From NCBI GenBank assembly GCA_049515555.1, contig JBEKTY010000155.1, forward strand, positions 1 to 19,212: 19,212 bases of DNA. The letters run 5' to 3'. Under the pieces are notes generated by a model that was not told the origin of the DNA, searched no databases, and worked only from the letters and a program-made list of their open reading frames with translations. The translations under genes and the position numbers were made by a program. The stretch is from JBEKTY01 sp049515555 (GTDB lineage: Bacteria; Planctomycetota; Planctomycetia; Pirellulales; Thermoguttaceae). The number at the start of each line of letters is the position of its first letter. Position 1 is the first letter of the stretch. Positions 6,775-14,239 of this stretch are shown here, piece by piece.

Positions 6775-7839
6775 ATGTACAATGCGAAGGCCTACTCCGC
6801 GGCCAGTGCGACATCGTCGCTGGCCCACACTCAAATCAAGCGTCGCGATCCAACGGAACACGACGTGCAGATCGAAATCCTCTTCTGCGGCATCTGCCAC
6901 TCCGATCTCCATACGGTCCGCAACGAGTGGAGCAGCATCATGCCCACGGTCTACCCGATCGTCCCCGGCCATGAGATCGTTGGCCGTGTTACCAAGGTTG
7001 GCCCGGCAGTCGCCAAGTATAAGCCGGGCGACCTCGCTGCGGTCGGCTGCCTGGTCGACTCAGACGGCACCTGCCCACATTGCAGGGATGGTCTTGAGCA
7101 GTTCTGCCCAAACCTGACGCTCACCTTCAACTCCCCGGACAAGCACCTCGGAGGCGTGACCTACGGGGGCTATTCCGACAGCATCGTCGTCGACGAACGC
7201 TTGGTCCTGCGAGTCCCCCCCAATCTCAACCTCGCCGGAGCTGCGCCGCTGCTGTGCGCCGGGATCACGACCTACTCGCCCATGCGGCATTGGAGTGTCA
7301 CCCATGGGAAGAAAGTCGGCGTAGTCGGCCTCGGCGGGTTGGGCCACATGGGCCTGAAGTTCGCCCGTGCGTTCGGAGCCCACGTAGTCGTCTTCACCAC
7401 GTCACCCAACAAAAAGGAGGACGCGCTTCGCCTAGGCGCCGACGAAGTCGTCGTCTCCCGCAACGCTGACGAGATGAAGAAGCACGCCTTCAGCTTCGAC
7501 TTCATCCTCGACACCATCTCGGCCGAGCACGACATCAACGCCTATCTCAACCTGCTCGGCCGCGACGGCAACCTGACCCTGGTTGGCGCTCCTGCGAAGC
7601 CCCTGGCCGTCGCCGCCTTCAGCCTCATCATGGGCCGCCGCAGTCTCTCTGGCTCTAACATCGGCGGCATCGCCGAAACCCAGGAGATGCTCGACTTTTG
7701 CGGGGCGCACAACATCACCGCCGATGTCGAAGTCATCCCCATCCAGAAGGTCAACGAAGCCTTCGAGCGGTTACTCAAGTCCGACGTGAAGTACCGCTTC
7801 TCCATCGACATGGCTTCTCTGAAAAGCTGGAGCAAATGA
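6775..7839 (+). CDS. YahK/CAD-type zinc-dependent alcohol dehydrogenase (aldehyde reductase)
   Basis: 354-residue medium-chain dehydrogenase, most like the YahK/cinnamyl-alcohol dehydrogenase group that reduces aldehydes with NADPH. Visible are the catalytic zinc motif CGICHSDLH (Cys41), GHEIVG (65-70), a structural zinc lobe with Cys100, Cys103 and Cys111, and the nucleotide-binding GLGGLGHMG. Asp97 occupies the place of the first structural-zinc Cys (usual spacing C-x2-C-x2-C-x7-C). Ser and Lys after the second beta strand (TTSPNKK) suggest NADPH, which is inference. AGGAG at 6761 supports the start. It stands alone between two repeat-filled gaps, in the middle of the oleC-oleD interval; whether it feeds or drains that pathway's aldehydes is unknown. 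Confidence 0.93.
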   Translation: MYNAKAYSAASATSSLAHTQIKRRDPTEHDVQIEILFCGICHSDLHTVRNEWSSIMPTVYPIVPGHEIVGRVTKVGPAVAKYKPGDLAAVGCLVDSDGTCPHCRDGLEQFCPNLTLTFNSPDKHLGGVTYGGYSDSIVVDERLVLRVPPNLNLAGAAPLLCAGITTYSPMRHWSVTHGKKVGVVGLGGLGHMGLKFARAFGAHVVVFTTSPNKKEDALRLGADEVVVSRNADEMKKHAFSFDFILDTISAEHDINAYLNLLGRDGNLTLVGAPAKPLAVAAFSLIMGRRSLSGSNIGGIAETQEMLDFCGAHNITADVEVIPIQKVNEAFERLLKSDVKYRFSIDMASLKSWSK

Positions 7840-8391
7840 CCGGTCGCTGAGCGGCAAAACATGTGTTCTCTTGTTGTACTAAGCCGCTCACTGAGCGAAG
7901 CGATCATCGTGTCAGCCTGCCGACGCAAATCTTGCGTGCGTCGGTAGCGACACAGCGACGCGCCGGGAAACGCGATGCCGTCGGGTAGAGGTTGGCCGTG
8001 CCAGCTACCTGTGACGCGTGGGACAGGCCACCAAACGACCCTTTGCTCGGACCATGTATCCTGGTCCCCTTTCGGGAGATGGGTCGGGGGTGAGGGCACT
8101 GTGGGCGGCATCGCAAGAAACGAGCGATTACCCGCTAGCCGCCCCCACCTAACCCTCTCCCGGAGGGAGAGGGGACCGGCGGATATGCCTTTTTGAGATT
8201 GTTTATAGGCGGCAGGCCGCGAGGAAGCCGGCAGGCTCTTCGGCTCTTGCCGTGCCCAACCGCCCCAGAACGGCCCTGGCTGAACTTGTCATAATGAATA
8301 TGGTTGGCGGGGACCTGCTGGCGTTCGGCGGCCCGGAGGATTAAATTAGAGGATAGCGGGGTGATGATTTCGCCGAGTGAGACGTGACGCT
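7840..8391. other. gene-free stretch with hairpins and a long inverted repeat
   Basis: No gene seen. It contains TGAGCGGC/GCCGCTCA arms soon after the dehydrogenase stop, a CCGACGCA/TGCGTCGG hairpin around 7918-7945, and the CCGGTCCC-family element listed separately. Either hairpin could serve as a weak terminator, but neither is followed by a good U-run. Confidence 0.55.
8070..8179. repeat. long imperfect inverted repeat of the CCGGTCCC/AACCCTCTCCC family
   Basis: The left part (8070-8107, CTGGTCCCCTTTCGGGAG...GGGTGAGGG) is an imperfect inverted copy of the right part (8138-8179, ...CCTAACCCTCTCCCGGAGGGAGAGG...). The right part matches a third copy at 12025-12065 in the opposite orientation. 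The three copies suggest a dispersed non-coding family. Confidence 0.8.
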
Positions 8392-9717
8392 ATGTCGGAC
8401 GACTGGTTTTGCAAGATCGAGGGGAAGAAGATCGGGCCGCTGACCGCTCAGCAGTTGCGGACGATCGTGGCCAAGGGCAAACTGCATCCGGAACATCTGG
8501 TGCGCCGCGGCGACGAGGGGCCGTGGGTGCCCGCCGGGCGGGTCAAGGGGCTGTTCCCCGAGAAGCCGCCGGCCGGCCCCGGCGGCGGGAAGCAAGCCCC
8601 ATCGCCGGCCGCGGGCGGCAAGCCGTCCAAGGGCTCGCCGCCGGCGGGCAAGGCCCTCCCCACCGCTCGCGAGGCCCCGCAGCCCCCCGCCGCCGATCTG
8701 CCCGAGGAATTCGTGCTCGGGCCCAGCGGCCACAAGAAACATCACGTGAAGATGAACGTCGATCGGCTACACATCGAGGCCGCGCCGGTCATGGTCAGCG
8801 GCCGCAAGTCCAGGCCGCTGGGGCTGAAGAAGGAGGAGCAGAAGAAGCTCACCATGATCCTGCTGGGCGTGATCGGCTGCGGGCTGCTGGTCGCGGCGAT
8901 GGTCTTCGGTTGGGCCGCGGCCCATGGGATGCTCTCGCTGAATCCCGCCCAGGAGGAAGTGAAGAAGGAGGAAGCGAAGTTCGAGGAGCCGGCGGCCGAG
9001 AAGAAGAGCGGGTCGGAAAAGAAAGCGGGCGCCGCGAAAGGCAAAGAATCCGAGACCTGGAACATGGTCCCCCTGGACTCCGTCGTCAACGGCAGCGTCG
9101 AGGTCAAGGTTATCAAGCCGCTGCGCGGCCCCCCGCCGGAGGGCTCCCAAGTCGATAGGAGCGATTACGAAGAGGTGTTGATGCTCCCGGTGAACCTGAA
9201 TTTGAAAGAGGGCGCCCAGGAAGCGGTGGAATTCAAGAGCTGGGCCGAAACCAGCGTCAAGCGGAACGTCGTGCTCAAGGACGACTTGAACGCCATGTAC
9301 CAACTCTTGGACATGGTGAGCGTCAAGGGCGACGGCAAGACGATTGCCCAGCATAAGGGATTGCAGGTGCGATTGCTGTTTAGGCCGCCGACCAAGAGGG
9401 TGAAATACTTGCGCCTGGAGCTGCCCGCCTCGGCGTTCGGCGGCGAAGGGATGCTGAAGTTCGAGGTGCCTGCCAAACTGATCCCGCCCCCCGCGGACAA
9501 GGAGCCTGCGGAGAAGTCCCCGGAAGCGAAACCCAAGAAGGCCGCAAAGGCCAAGCCTGCATCTTCCGACGATGAGCCGGCCGATACGGAAACGAAGCCC
9601 AAGAAGGCCGCAAAGGCCAAGCCTGCGTCTTCCGACGATGAGCCGGCCGATACGGAAACGAAGCCCAAAAAGGCGGGAAAGAAGCAGGCCCTGCGGGCAG
9701 ACGCGGACGGGACCTGA
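8392..9717 (+). CDS. GYF-domain single-pass membrane protein
   Basis: 441 residues, function unknown. Residues 5-55 form a bacterial GYF_2-type domain (W-x-C-x-I-x-G...GPL...QL...G...L.PE.LV..G..G.W..A..V.GLF), a fold usually taken to bind proline-rich peptides. A Pro/Gly/Lys linker follows, then one membrane helix at about 155-178, then a Lys/Glu-rich stretch and a globular C-terminal part (about 220-365). The tail is Lys/Ala/Pro-rich and holds two 22-residue tandem copies from a 66-bp DNA duplication at 9529-9660. I start at the ATG at 8392, giving MSDDWFCKIEG; an ATG 15 bases earlier is possible. The GYF domain precedes the only membrane segment and there is no signal peptide, so it is likely cytoplasmic (inference). 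Proteins of this layout are common in planctomycetes. No link to the flanking ole genes is visible. Confidence 0.88.
   Translation: MSDDWFCKIEGKKIGPLTAQQLRTIVAKGKLHPEHLVRRGDEGPWVPAGRVKGLFPEKPPAGPGGGKQAPSPAAGGKPSKGSPPAGKALPTAREAPQPPAADLPEEFVLGPSGHKKHHVKMNVDRLHIEAAPVMVSGRKSRPLGLKKEEQKKLTMILLGVIGCGLLVAAMVFGWAAAHGMLSLNPAQEEVKKEEAKFEEPAAEKKSGSEKKAGAAKGKESETWNMVPLDSVVNGSVEVKVIKPLRGPPPEGSQVDRSDYEEVLMLPVNLNLKEGAQEAVEFKSWAETSVKRNVVLKDDLNAMYQLLDMVSVKGDGKTIAQHKGLQVRLLFRPPTKRVKYLRLELPASAFGGEGMLKFEVPAKLIPPPADKEPAEKSPEAKPKKAAKAKPASSDDEPADTETKPKKAAKAKPASSDDEPADTETKPKKAGKKQALRADADGT
9529..9660 (+). repeat. 66-bp tandem duplication inside the GYF-protein gene
   Basis: Two adjacent 66-bp units differ at only a few third positions and encode KPKKAAKAKPASSDDEPA plus DTET twice. 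A third partial unit (KPKKAGKK) follows. In-frame expansion of a basic/acidic tail. Confidence 0.95.
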
Positions 9718-9752
9718 CCGTCAAGGATCGGCGATTCAATTACTGTCGTATT

Positions 9753-9921
9753 CCTCACGCTGGAGCGTGAGGTCGGAAGTGCGATTGCGTCTCTGCCGGG
9801 CCCTCTCGCGGAGCGAGAGGAGTACATCAGAAAATGCGACACTAATTGATTCGGTGGTCCCAAGTCGTAGGGTGGGGTGCCAGCCCCACCAAGGCCACGG
9901 AGAGGGTGGGGCGCGAGCCCC
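9753..9921. repeat. cluster of four short palindromes upstream of oleD
   Basis: Four hairpin-forming sequences fill the gap: CCTCACGCT/AGCGTGAGG (9753-9772), CCTCTCGC/GCGAGAGG (9802-9820), GGTGGGG/CCCCACC (9871-9890) and GGGGC/GCCCC (9908-9921). The first two share sequence style, as do the last two. None is followed by a U-run. The last ends only 10 bases before the oleD start codon. Confidence 0.85.
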
Positions 9922-9931
9922 CTACGCGCTC

Positions 9932-10951
9932 ATGAACGCCTTGGTCACCGGCGCAAGCGGCTTCCTGGGCCTCTATCTTGTCGAGCGGCTCGTCGCTCGT
10001 GGAGACGGCGTGCGGGCCCTGTGCCGCCGCCGCCACGCCCGATTGGACGCCCTGGGCGTGGAGACCGTCACGGCCGACCTGCGTGATCGCCAGAGCACCA
10101 TCGACGCCTGCCGCGGAGTGGACGTGGTGTTCCACGCCGGCGGGGCCACCGGCTTGGCCGGCCCCTGGGATTACTTCTGCGGCGTGAACTTCTGGGGCAC
10201 CCGGCACGTCGTCGACGGTTGCCTGAAGCACGGCGTCGGCCGCTTGGTCTTCACCAGCAGTCCGAGCGTGACGTTCGACGGCAGCGACCAATGCGGCGTG
10301 GATGAGAGCGTTCCCTATGCCGGCCGGTGGCTGTGCCATTATGCGCACACAAAGGCCCTGGCCGAGCGGCACGTGCTGGCGGCCAACGGACTGGGCGAGC
10401 TGCGGTGTTGCGCCCTCCGCCCGCACCTGCTGTGGGGACCGCGTGACCGGCACCTTGTACCGCAGTTGCTGGCCCGCGCCCGGGCCGGCCGGCTCCGCCG
10501 CGTGGGCGACGGCGGGAATCTGATCGACCTGGTGTACGTGGAGAACGCCGCCCAGGCGCACCTGCTGGCCGCCGGGGCCCTCACGCCCGATTCGCCGGTT
10601 GCGGGCCGGGCCTATTTCATCGGCCAGGGCGAGCCGGTCAGTTGTTGGCGGTGGATCGACCAGGTGCTGGCCCTGGGTGGACTGCCGCCGGTGAGCAGGG
10701 CCGTGTCGCTGGCCGCGGCCTGGACGATCGGCGCCGCCTACGAGTGGCTGTATGGCCTGCTGCGCCGCAAGGCCGATCCGCCCATGACCCGCTTTCTGGC
10801 GGCCCAACTGGCCCGCTCGCACTATTTCGACATCAGCCGCGCGCGGCGGGATTTCGGCTATTGCCCGCAAGTCTCGATGGCCGAGGGGATGCGGCGGCTG
10901 GGCGGGTATCTGACTTCCGAAGAAGGGCAGACTGCCAACGGTCGGCAGTGA
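9932..10951 (+). CDS. oleD: OleD-like NAD(P)-dependent 2-alkyl-3-ketoalkanoic acid reductase
   Basis: Extended short-chain dehydrogenase (3-beta-HSD-like group). OleD reduces the 2-alkyl-3-keto acid made by OleA to the hydroxy acid used by OleC. The 339 residues begin MNALVTGASGFLG, with the TGxxGxxG cofactor loop at 6-13. The Ser/Tyr/Lys catalytic set is visible as TSSPSVTFDG (from 108) and YAHTK (Tyr137, Lys141). The stretches SSPSV.FDG.D..GVDES.PY and CHYAHTKALAE match my memory of OleD and are more specific than a general epimerase. The start at 9932 removes 120 upstream in-frame codons that run through the palindrome cluster and the GYF gene. No ribosome binding site is obvious, and a hairpin lies directly upstream. 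The next gene starts 42 bases after its stop. Confidence 0.88.
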   Translation: MNALVTGASGFLGLYLVERLVARGDGVRALCRRRHARLDALGVETVTADLRDRQSTIDACRGVDVVFHAGGATGLAGPWDYFCGVNFWGTRHVVDGCLKHGVGRLVFTSSPSVTFDGSDQCGVDESVPYAGRWLCHYAHTKALAERHVLAANGLGELRCCALRPHLLWGPRDRHLVPQLLARARAGRLRRVGDGGNLIDLVYVENAAQAHLLAAGALTPDSPVAGRAYFIGQGEPVSCWRWIDQVLALGGLPPVSRAVSLAAAWTIGAAYEWLYGLLRRKADPPMTRFLAAQLARSHYFDISRARRDFGYCPQVSMAEGMRRLGGYLTSEEGQTANGRQ

Positions 10952-10993
10952 TAGGAACGTTTCGCTGCGGTGCCTGAACTCCCCGGAGAATCC

Positions 10994-11995
10994 ATGAAAG
11001 CCATGCTCTTGGAGCAGCAGGCCGGAATCGAGACTTCGCCTTTGAAGCTCGTCGAGCTGCCGCTGCCCGAGCCGCTCTCCGGCGAGGTGCGGATCAGGGT
11101 CCGGGCGTCGGGCGTGTGCCGCACCGACCTGCACGTAATCGAGGGCGATCTGCCGCCGCAGAAGATGCCGCTGGTGCCCGGCCATCAGATCGTGGGCACG
11201 GTGGAGGCCCTGGGCCCGGAGTGCCGGCGGCTGCGGCCCGGCCAGCGGATCGGCGCCGCCTGGCTCCGCGGCACCTGCGGCGGCTGCCGCTTCTGCACCA
11301 CGGGTCGGGAGAACTTGTGCCCACGGGCCCGCTTCACCGGCTACCAGGCCGACGGCGGTTATGCCCAGTACACGCTGGTGCCGGAGGCCTTCGCCTACGA
11401 CATCCCGGAGGTGTTCAGCGACGTCGAGGCGGCGCCGCTGCTGTGTGCGGGCATCATCGGTTATCGGGCCCTGAAGCGGTGCAATCTGCCGCCCGGCGGG
11501 CGGCTGGCCATGTACGGTTTCGGCTCCTCGGCCCACGTGCTGATCCAGATCGCCCGGCATCGCGGCTGCGAGGTGTACGTGGCGACCCGCGACGAGGAGC
11601 ACCGCGAGCTGGCCCGGCAGATGGGCGCCGTCTGGGTGGGCAGCCGCCCGGAGGAACTGCCCGTCGAGGTCGATAGCGCCATCTGCTTCGCCCCGGCGGG
11701 CGAGTTGATTCCCCCGGCCATGGAGAAACTCGTCAAGGGCGGCACGCTGGCCCTGGCCGGCATCTACATGACCCCCATCCCCGAGATGGACTATACTCGC
11801 TATCTGTTCTACGAGCGCGATCTGCGGTCGGTCACCTGCAACACGCGGCAGGACGGCCGCGAGCTGCTGGCCGAGGCCGCCCAGATCCTCGTCCGGCCGC
11901 ATACAACCGTCTATCCGCTGGCCGAGGCGAACCGGGCCCTACAGGACCTGAAAGCCGATCGCGTCCGCGGAACCGCGGTGCTAATGGTAGAATGA
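10994..11995 (+). CDS. CAD2-like zinc-dependent alcohol dehydrogenase
   Basis: 333-residue medium-chain dehydrogenase of the group close to cinnamyl alcohol dehydrogenase-like CAD2 proteins. It has the catalytic Cys42 in SGVCRTDLH, GHQIVG at 63-68 (Gln in place of the usual Glu, which I recall as normal for this group), and a complete structural-zinc set Cys95, Cys98, Cys101, Cys109. The cofactor loop reads YGFGSSAH and lacks the third Gly of GxGGxG. The ATG at 10994 is preceded by GGAG with a 5-base spacer; a GTG at 10970 would add eight residues. The 42-base gap to oleD and the shared strand suggest one transcript (inference). It may act on aldehydes or alcohols linked to the hydrocarbon pathway, but nothing in the sequence names the substrate. 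Confidence 0.9.
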   Translation: MKAMLLEQQAGIETSPLKLVELPLPEPLSGEVRIRVRASGVCRTDLHVIEGDLPPQKMPLVPGHQIVGTVEALGPECRRLRPGQRIGAAWLRGTCGGCRFCTTGRENLCPRARFTGYQADGGYAQYTLVPEAFAYDIPEVFSDVEAAPLLCAGIIGYRALKRCNLPPGGRLAMYGFGSSAHVLIQIARHRGCEVYVATRDEEHRELARQMGAVWVGSRPEELPVEVDSAICFAPAGELIPPAMEKLVKGGTLALAGIYMTPIPEMDYTRYLFYERDLRSVTCNTRQDGRELLAEAAQILVRPHTTVYPLAEANRALQDLKADRVRGTAVLMVE

Positions 11996-12024
11996 CCAAC
12001 CGGAGCCGTGCGAAGCACGCATGC

Positions 12025-12065
12025 CCGGTCCCATCTCCCTCCGGGAGAGGGTTAGGGTGAGGGGG
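12025..12065. repeat. third copy of the CCGGTCCC/AACCCTCTCCC element
   Basis: Matches the reverse complement of 8138-8179 over about 40 bases, including CTCCCTCCGGGAGAGGGTTA. It lies just after the second alcohol dehydrogenase; a CGTGC-GAA-GCACG mini-hairpin is directly before it. Otherwise 11996-12173 holds nothing that I recognise. Confidence 0.85.
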
Positions 12066-12173
12066 AATTGGTAAGGCCGCCGCCGCTACGGGTTCTCGCG
12101 ACCAACGCCACCTTCCCCTCGCCCCGCCTGCCGCACAGAGCGTGAGTCTTCCGGTTCACCACATCGCCGCGTT

Positions 12174-12392
12174 TCACCGTGCCCAATCAAGCTGGAGTCT
12201 GCGCTCGGACCGGACGCAATCCCGCAGATAGAGATTGATCAAGTTCTGGTACGGAATGCCCGTTTCCTGGGCCATGTCCTTGAAGTACTCGATCACGTCC
12301 ACTCCGATGCGGATCGTCACCTGCCGCTTGAGGCGATCGGCGTAAGGGTTGCGGCGGCGCTTCATTCGAGATAGGTCGTACTCACGTCTCAT
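12174..12392 (-). CDS. brnA: BrnA-type antitoxin
   Basis: 72-residue partner of the upstream toxin. The N-terminal half is very basic (SRMKRRRNPYADRLKRQ). The rest, VTIRIGVDVIEYFKDMAQETG followed by IPYQNLINLYLRDCV, has the ribbon-helix-helix pattern of BrnA/CopG-type antitoxins: a short beta strand then two helices, with the YQ..IN motif common in BrnA. Such antitoxins neutralise the toxin and repress their own promoter. The ATG overlaps the toxin stop by four bases (ATGA), so translation is probably coupled. The toxin gene comes first, as is usual in brnTA. Confidence 0.85.
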   Translation of the reverse strand: MRREYDLSRMKRRRNPYADRLKRQVTIRIGVDVIEYFKDMAQETGIPYQNLINLYLRDCVRSERRLQLDWAR

Positions 12393-12682
12393 GTTCCGCC
12401 TTCAGGATAGTATGCCTGTTCCGCCTTGGTTGCTTTTCGGGCCGAGATGATGCGGATCACCGAGCCATCCGCCCTGAGACAATGGCACACGAGCAGCACT
12501 CTCAGCCCGGCGCTCATCCCCAGCATCAGGAAGCGGTCCTCCCACTGCGAGTGCTCGTCGTCGTAGAACTCGACAGCGCGCTCGTCCAAGAAGACCGTTC
12601 TCGCCTCCTGAAACGAGACGCCGTGCTTACGCTGATTCTCGCGGTCCTTCCGCTCATCCCAGTCGAATGTCAACTCGGCCAT
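12389..12682 (-). CDS. brnT: BrnT-type ribonuclease toxin
   Basis: 97-residue BrnT family toxin, a RelE-fold ribonuclease. The sequence has FDWDERKDRENQRKHGVSFQEA near the N-terminus, FLDERAVEFYD, WEDRFLMLGMS, and the C-terminal IRIISARKATKAEQAYY. The W-D..K...N..KHG.SF..A and R.ISAR.A...E...Y patterns are hallmarks of the family. The ATG at 12682 is chosen because family proteins start at this point; a 64-codon extension upstream would run through the promoter. A -10-like TATAAT lies only about a dozen bases before the ATG, so the leader is very short. Confidence 0.92.
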   Translation of the reverse strand: MAELTFDWDERKDRENQRKHGVSFQEARTVFLDERAVEFYDDEHSQWEDRFLMLGMSAGLRVLLVCHCLRADGSVIRIISARKATKAEQAYYPEGGT

Positions 12683-12689
12683 ATTTGCA

Positions 12690-12701
12690 GTATAATTATA
12701 C
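12690..12701 (-). promoter_or_regulatory. palindromic promoter/operator of brnTA
   Basis: GTATAATTATAC is a perfect 12-bp palindrome containing the -10 hexamer TATAAT (12700-12695, minus strand). A possible -35 (TTGGGC) lies 19 bases upstream. Transcription would begin near 12688, about six bases before the start codon. The palindrome over the -10 box is a natural site for antitoxin self-repression (inference). Confidence 0.6.
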
Positions 12702-12916
12702 CGTAGGGGCCAGCCAACAGCCCAACTCGATTTTTTTGCGGGGCAGGGCCATCGGTTTGGAACCCATATTGAAAGCCTGGCCCGGGTTGGCCGATCGGAT
12801 CCCCCTTTGGAGCACGAAGACGATCCGGTCAAGCGAGCGAAACCGGCTGCCCGGCTCGGCCCAGACCGATCCATACTAGCGCCGATTGGCGCCGATTAGT
12901 GTTCCTTTGGCATTCC

Positions 12917-13945
12917 ATGCAGACAGCCGATCGCTACGCCCGCCAGGTCCGCTACCCGCCGCTGGGCCAGCAGGGGCAGCGGCGGCTGAGCGCGGGCCGG
13001 GCCCTGGTCTGCGGCTGCGGGGCCCTGGGCAGCGCAATTGCCGACATGCTGGTGCGGGCCGGCGTGGGGGCCGTGCGGATCGTCGATCGCGATTTCGTCG
13101 AGCTGGGAAATCTGCACCGCCAAAGCCTGTTCGACGAGGCCGATGCCGCCGCCGCGCTGCCCAAGGCCGTGGCCGCTGCGGAAAAACTACGCCGCATCAA
13201 TTCCGCCGTCCAGGTCGAGCCGATCGTCGCCGACATCGAGCCGGCCAATATCGAGGGCTTCTGCGCGCAGGCCGATGTAATGCTCGACGGCACCGATAAT
13301 TTCGAGACCCGCTTCCTGATGAACGACGCCGCGGTGCGGCTGGGCCTGCCCTGGGTCTACGGCGGTTGCGTGGGGGCCGAGGGTCAGACGATGACCATCC
13401 TGCCGGGCCAGACCGGCTGCCTGCGATGCCTGCTGCCGGAGTGCCCCCCGCCGGGCAGCACGCCCACCTGCGACACGGCCGGCATCATCGGTCCGATCGT
13501 CCACGCTATCGCGGCCCTGGAGGTCGCCGAGGCCATCAAGATTCTGAGCGGCAACCTTCAGGCCGTCTCGCGGCATCTTACGGTCGTCGAGGTTTGGCAG
13601 AACCGCTTTTCCCGGCTCGACGTGGCCGCGCTTCGTGGAAGCGTCGATTGCCCGGCCTGCCAGCGGCACGAGTTCGCTTGGCTTTCGGGCCGGGCGGGCA
13701 GCAGCACAGCCGTGCTCTGCGGCCGAAATGCGGTGCAACTTAGCCATCCGGGCCGGGCCACGCCGCTGGACGACCTGGTGCGCCGCCTGGCCGGCCTGGG
13801 CCGCATCACCCGCAATCCATTCCTCCTGCGGCTGGCGGTCGAGGGCTACGAGATCACGCTCTTCCCCGACGGCCGGGCCATTATCCACGGCACGCACGAT
13901 CCGGCCGTCGCCCGTACCATCTATGCCAGGTACGTGGGGTCATAA
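12917..13945 (+). CDS. ThiF/MoeB/HesA-type adenylyltransferase
   Basis: 342-residue E1-like enzyme that adenylates the C-terminus of a small sulfur carrier protein, for thiamine, molybdopterin or a related pathway. It has the ATP-binding GCGALGSA (from 33), DRDFVELGNLHRQ (about 57-70) with the conserved Asp and Arg, DGTDNFETRFLMND, the two zinc CxxC pairs Cys168/171 and Cys245/248, and TCDTAGIIGP with Cys185 as candidate catalytic Cys. A C-terminal domain of about 75 residues (LCGRNAVQL...FPDGRAIIHGT...YARYVG) follows, as in ThiF-like proteins of Bacillus and planctomycetes. I start at the ATG at 12917 (MQTADRYARQVRYPPLG), where the family N-terminus fits. No thiS or moaD neighbour is present, so the partner protein is unknown and I leave the symbol empty. 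Confidence 0.92.
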   Translation: MQTADRYARQVRYPPLGQQGQRRLSAGRALVCGCGALGSAIADMLVRAGVGAVRIVDRDFVELGNLHRQSLFDEADAAAALPKAVAAAEKLRRINSAVQVEPIVADIEPANIEGFCAQADVMLDGTDNFETRFLMNDAAVRLGLPWVYGGCVGAEGQTMTILPGQTGCLRCLLPECPPPGSTPTCDTAGIIGPIVHAIAALEVAEAIKILSGNLQAVSRHLTVVEVWQNRFSRLDVAALRGSVDCPACQRHEFAWLSGRAGSSTAVLCGRNAVQLSHPGRATPLDDLVRRLAGLGRITRNPFLLRLAVEGYEITLFPDGRAIIHGTHDPAVARTIYARYVGS

Positions 13946-13980
13946 AGCCGAGCCGCGCCGTCGTCCGCAGGCAGTGCGGT

Positions 13981-14011
13981 TCATAGGTCGTATAGGTCTT
14001 ATAGGTCTTAT
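13981..14011. repeat. 9-mer tandem repeat (TTATAGGTC)
   Basis: Three consecutive 9-base units, TCATAGGTC, GTATAGGTC and TTATAGGTC, then a partial TTATG. The rest of the 294-base gap between 13946 and 14239 holds no gene that I can support. Confidence 0.85.
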
Positions 14012-14239
14012 GCGCCGGACCGTTATCCGCAGGGGATGCGGCCTGCTGCTCGTGCCGCCCGTACCGCCCCTTCCGGTTAGAACGGCCGCTGCCAGTCGGG
14101 TTCAGCGAAGGCCGGGTCCCGGTCGATGTTAAATTCTGCCGGTCACGGATGATATGCCGGTTGCGAAATATGGAAAAAACGGGCAAGCTCCACGGACGGC
14201 ACGCGCCCCAACGAATCCTCGCTCCCGCCCGATTCGCCC

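Noticed and set aside
7840..7952. Rho-independent terminator after the first dehydrogenase
   Set aside because: Hairpin arms exist but no U-run follows, so I list them only as hairpins.
9842..11902. Long open frame antisense to oleD and the second dehydrogenase (686 codons)
   Set aside because: It spans two convincing sense genes, their gap and a palindrome cluster, so it is a shadow.
12683..12874. N-terminal extension of BrnT by 64 codons
   Set aside because: It would cross the TATAAT promoter and has no resemblance to the family; the family N-terminus starts at 12682.
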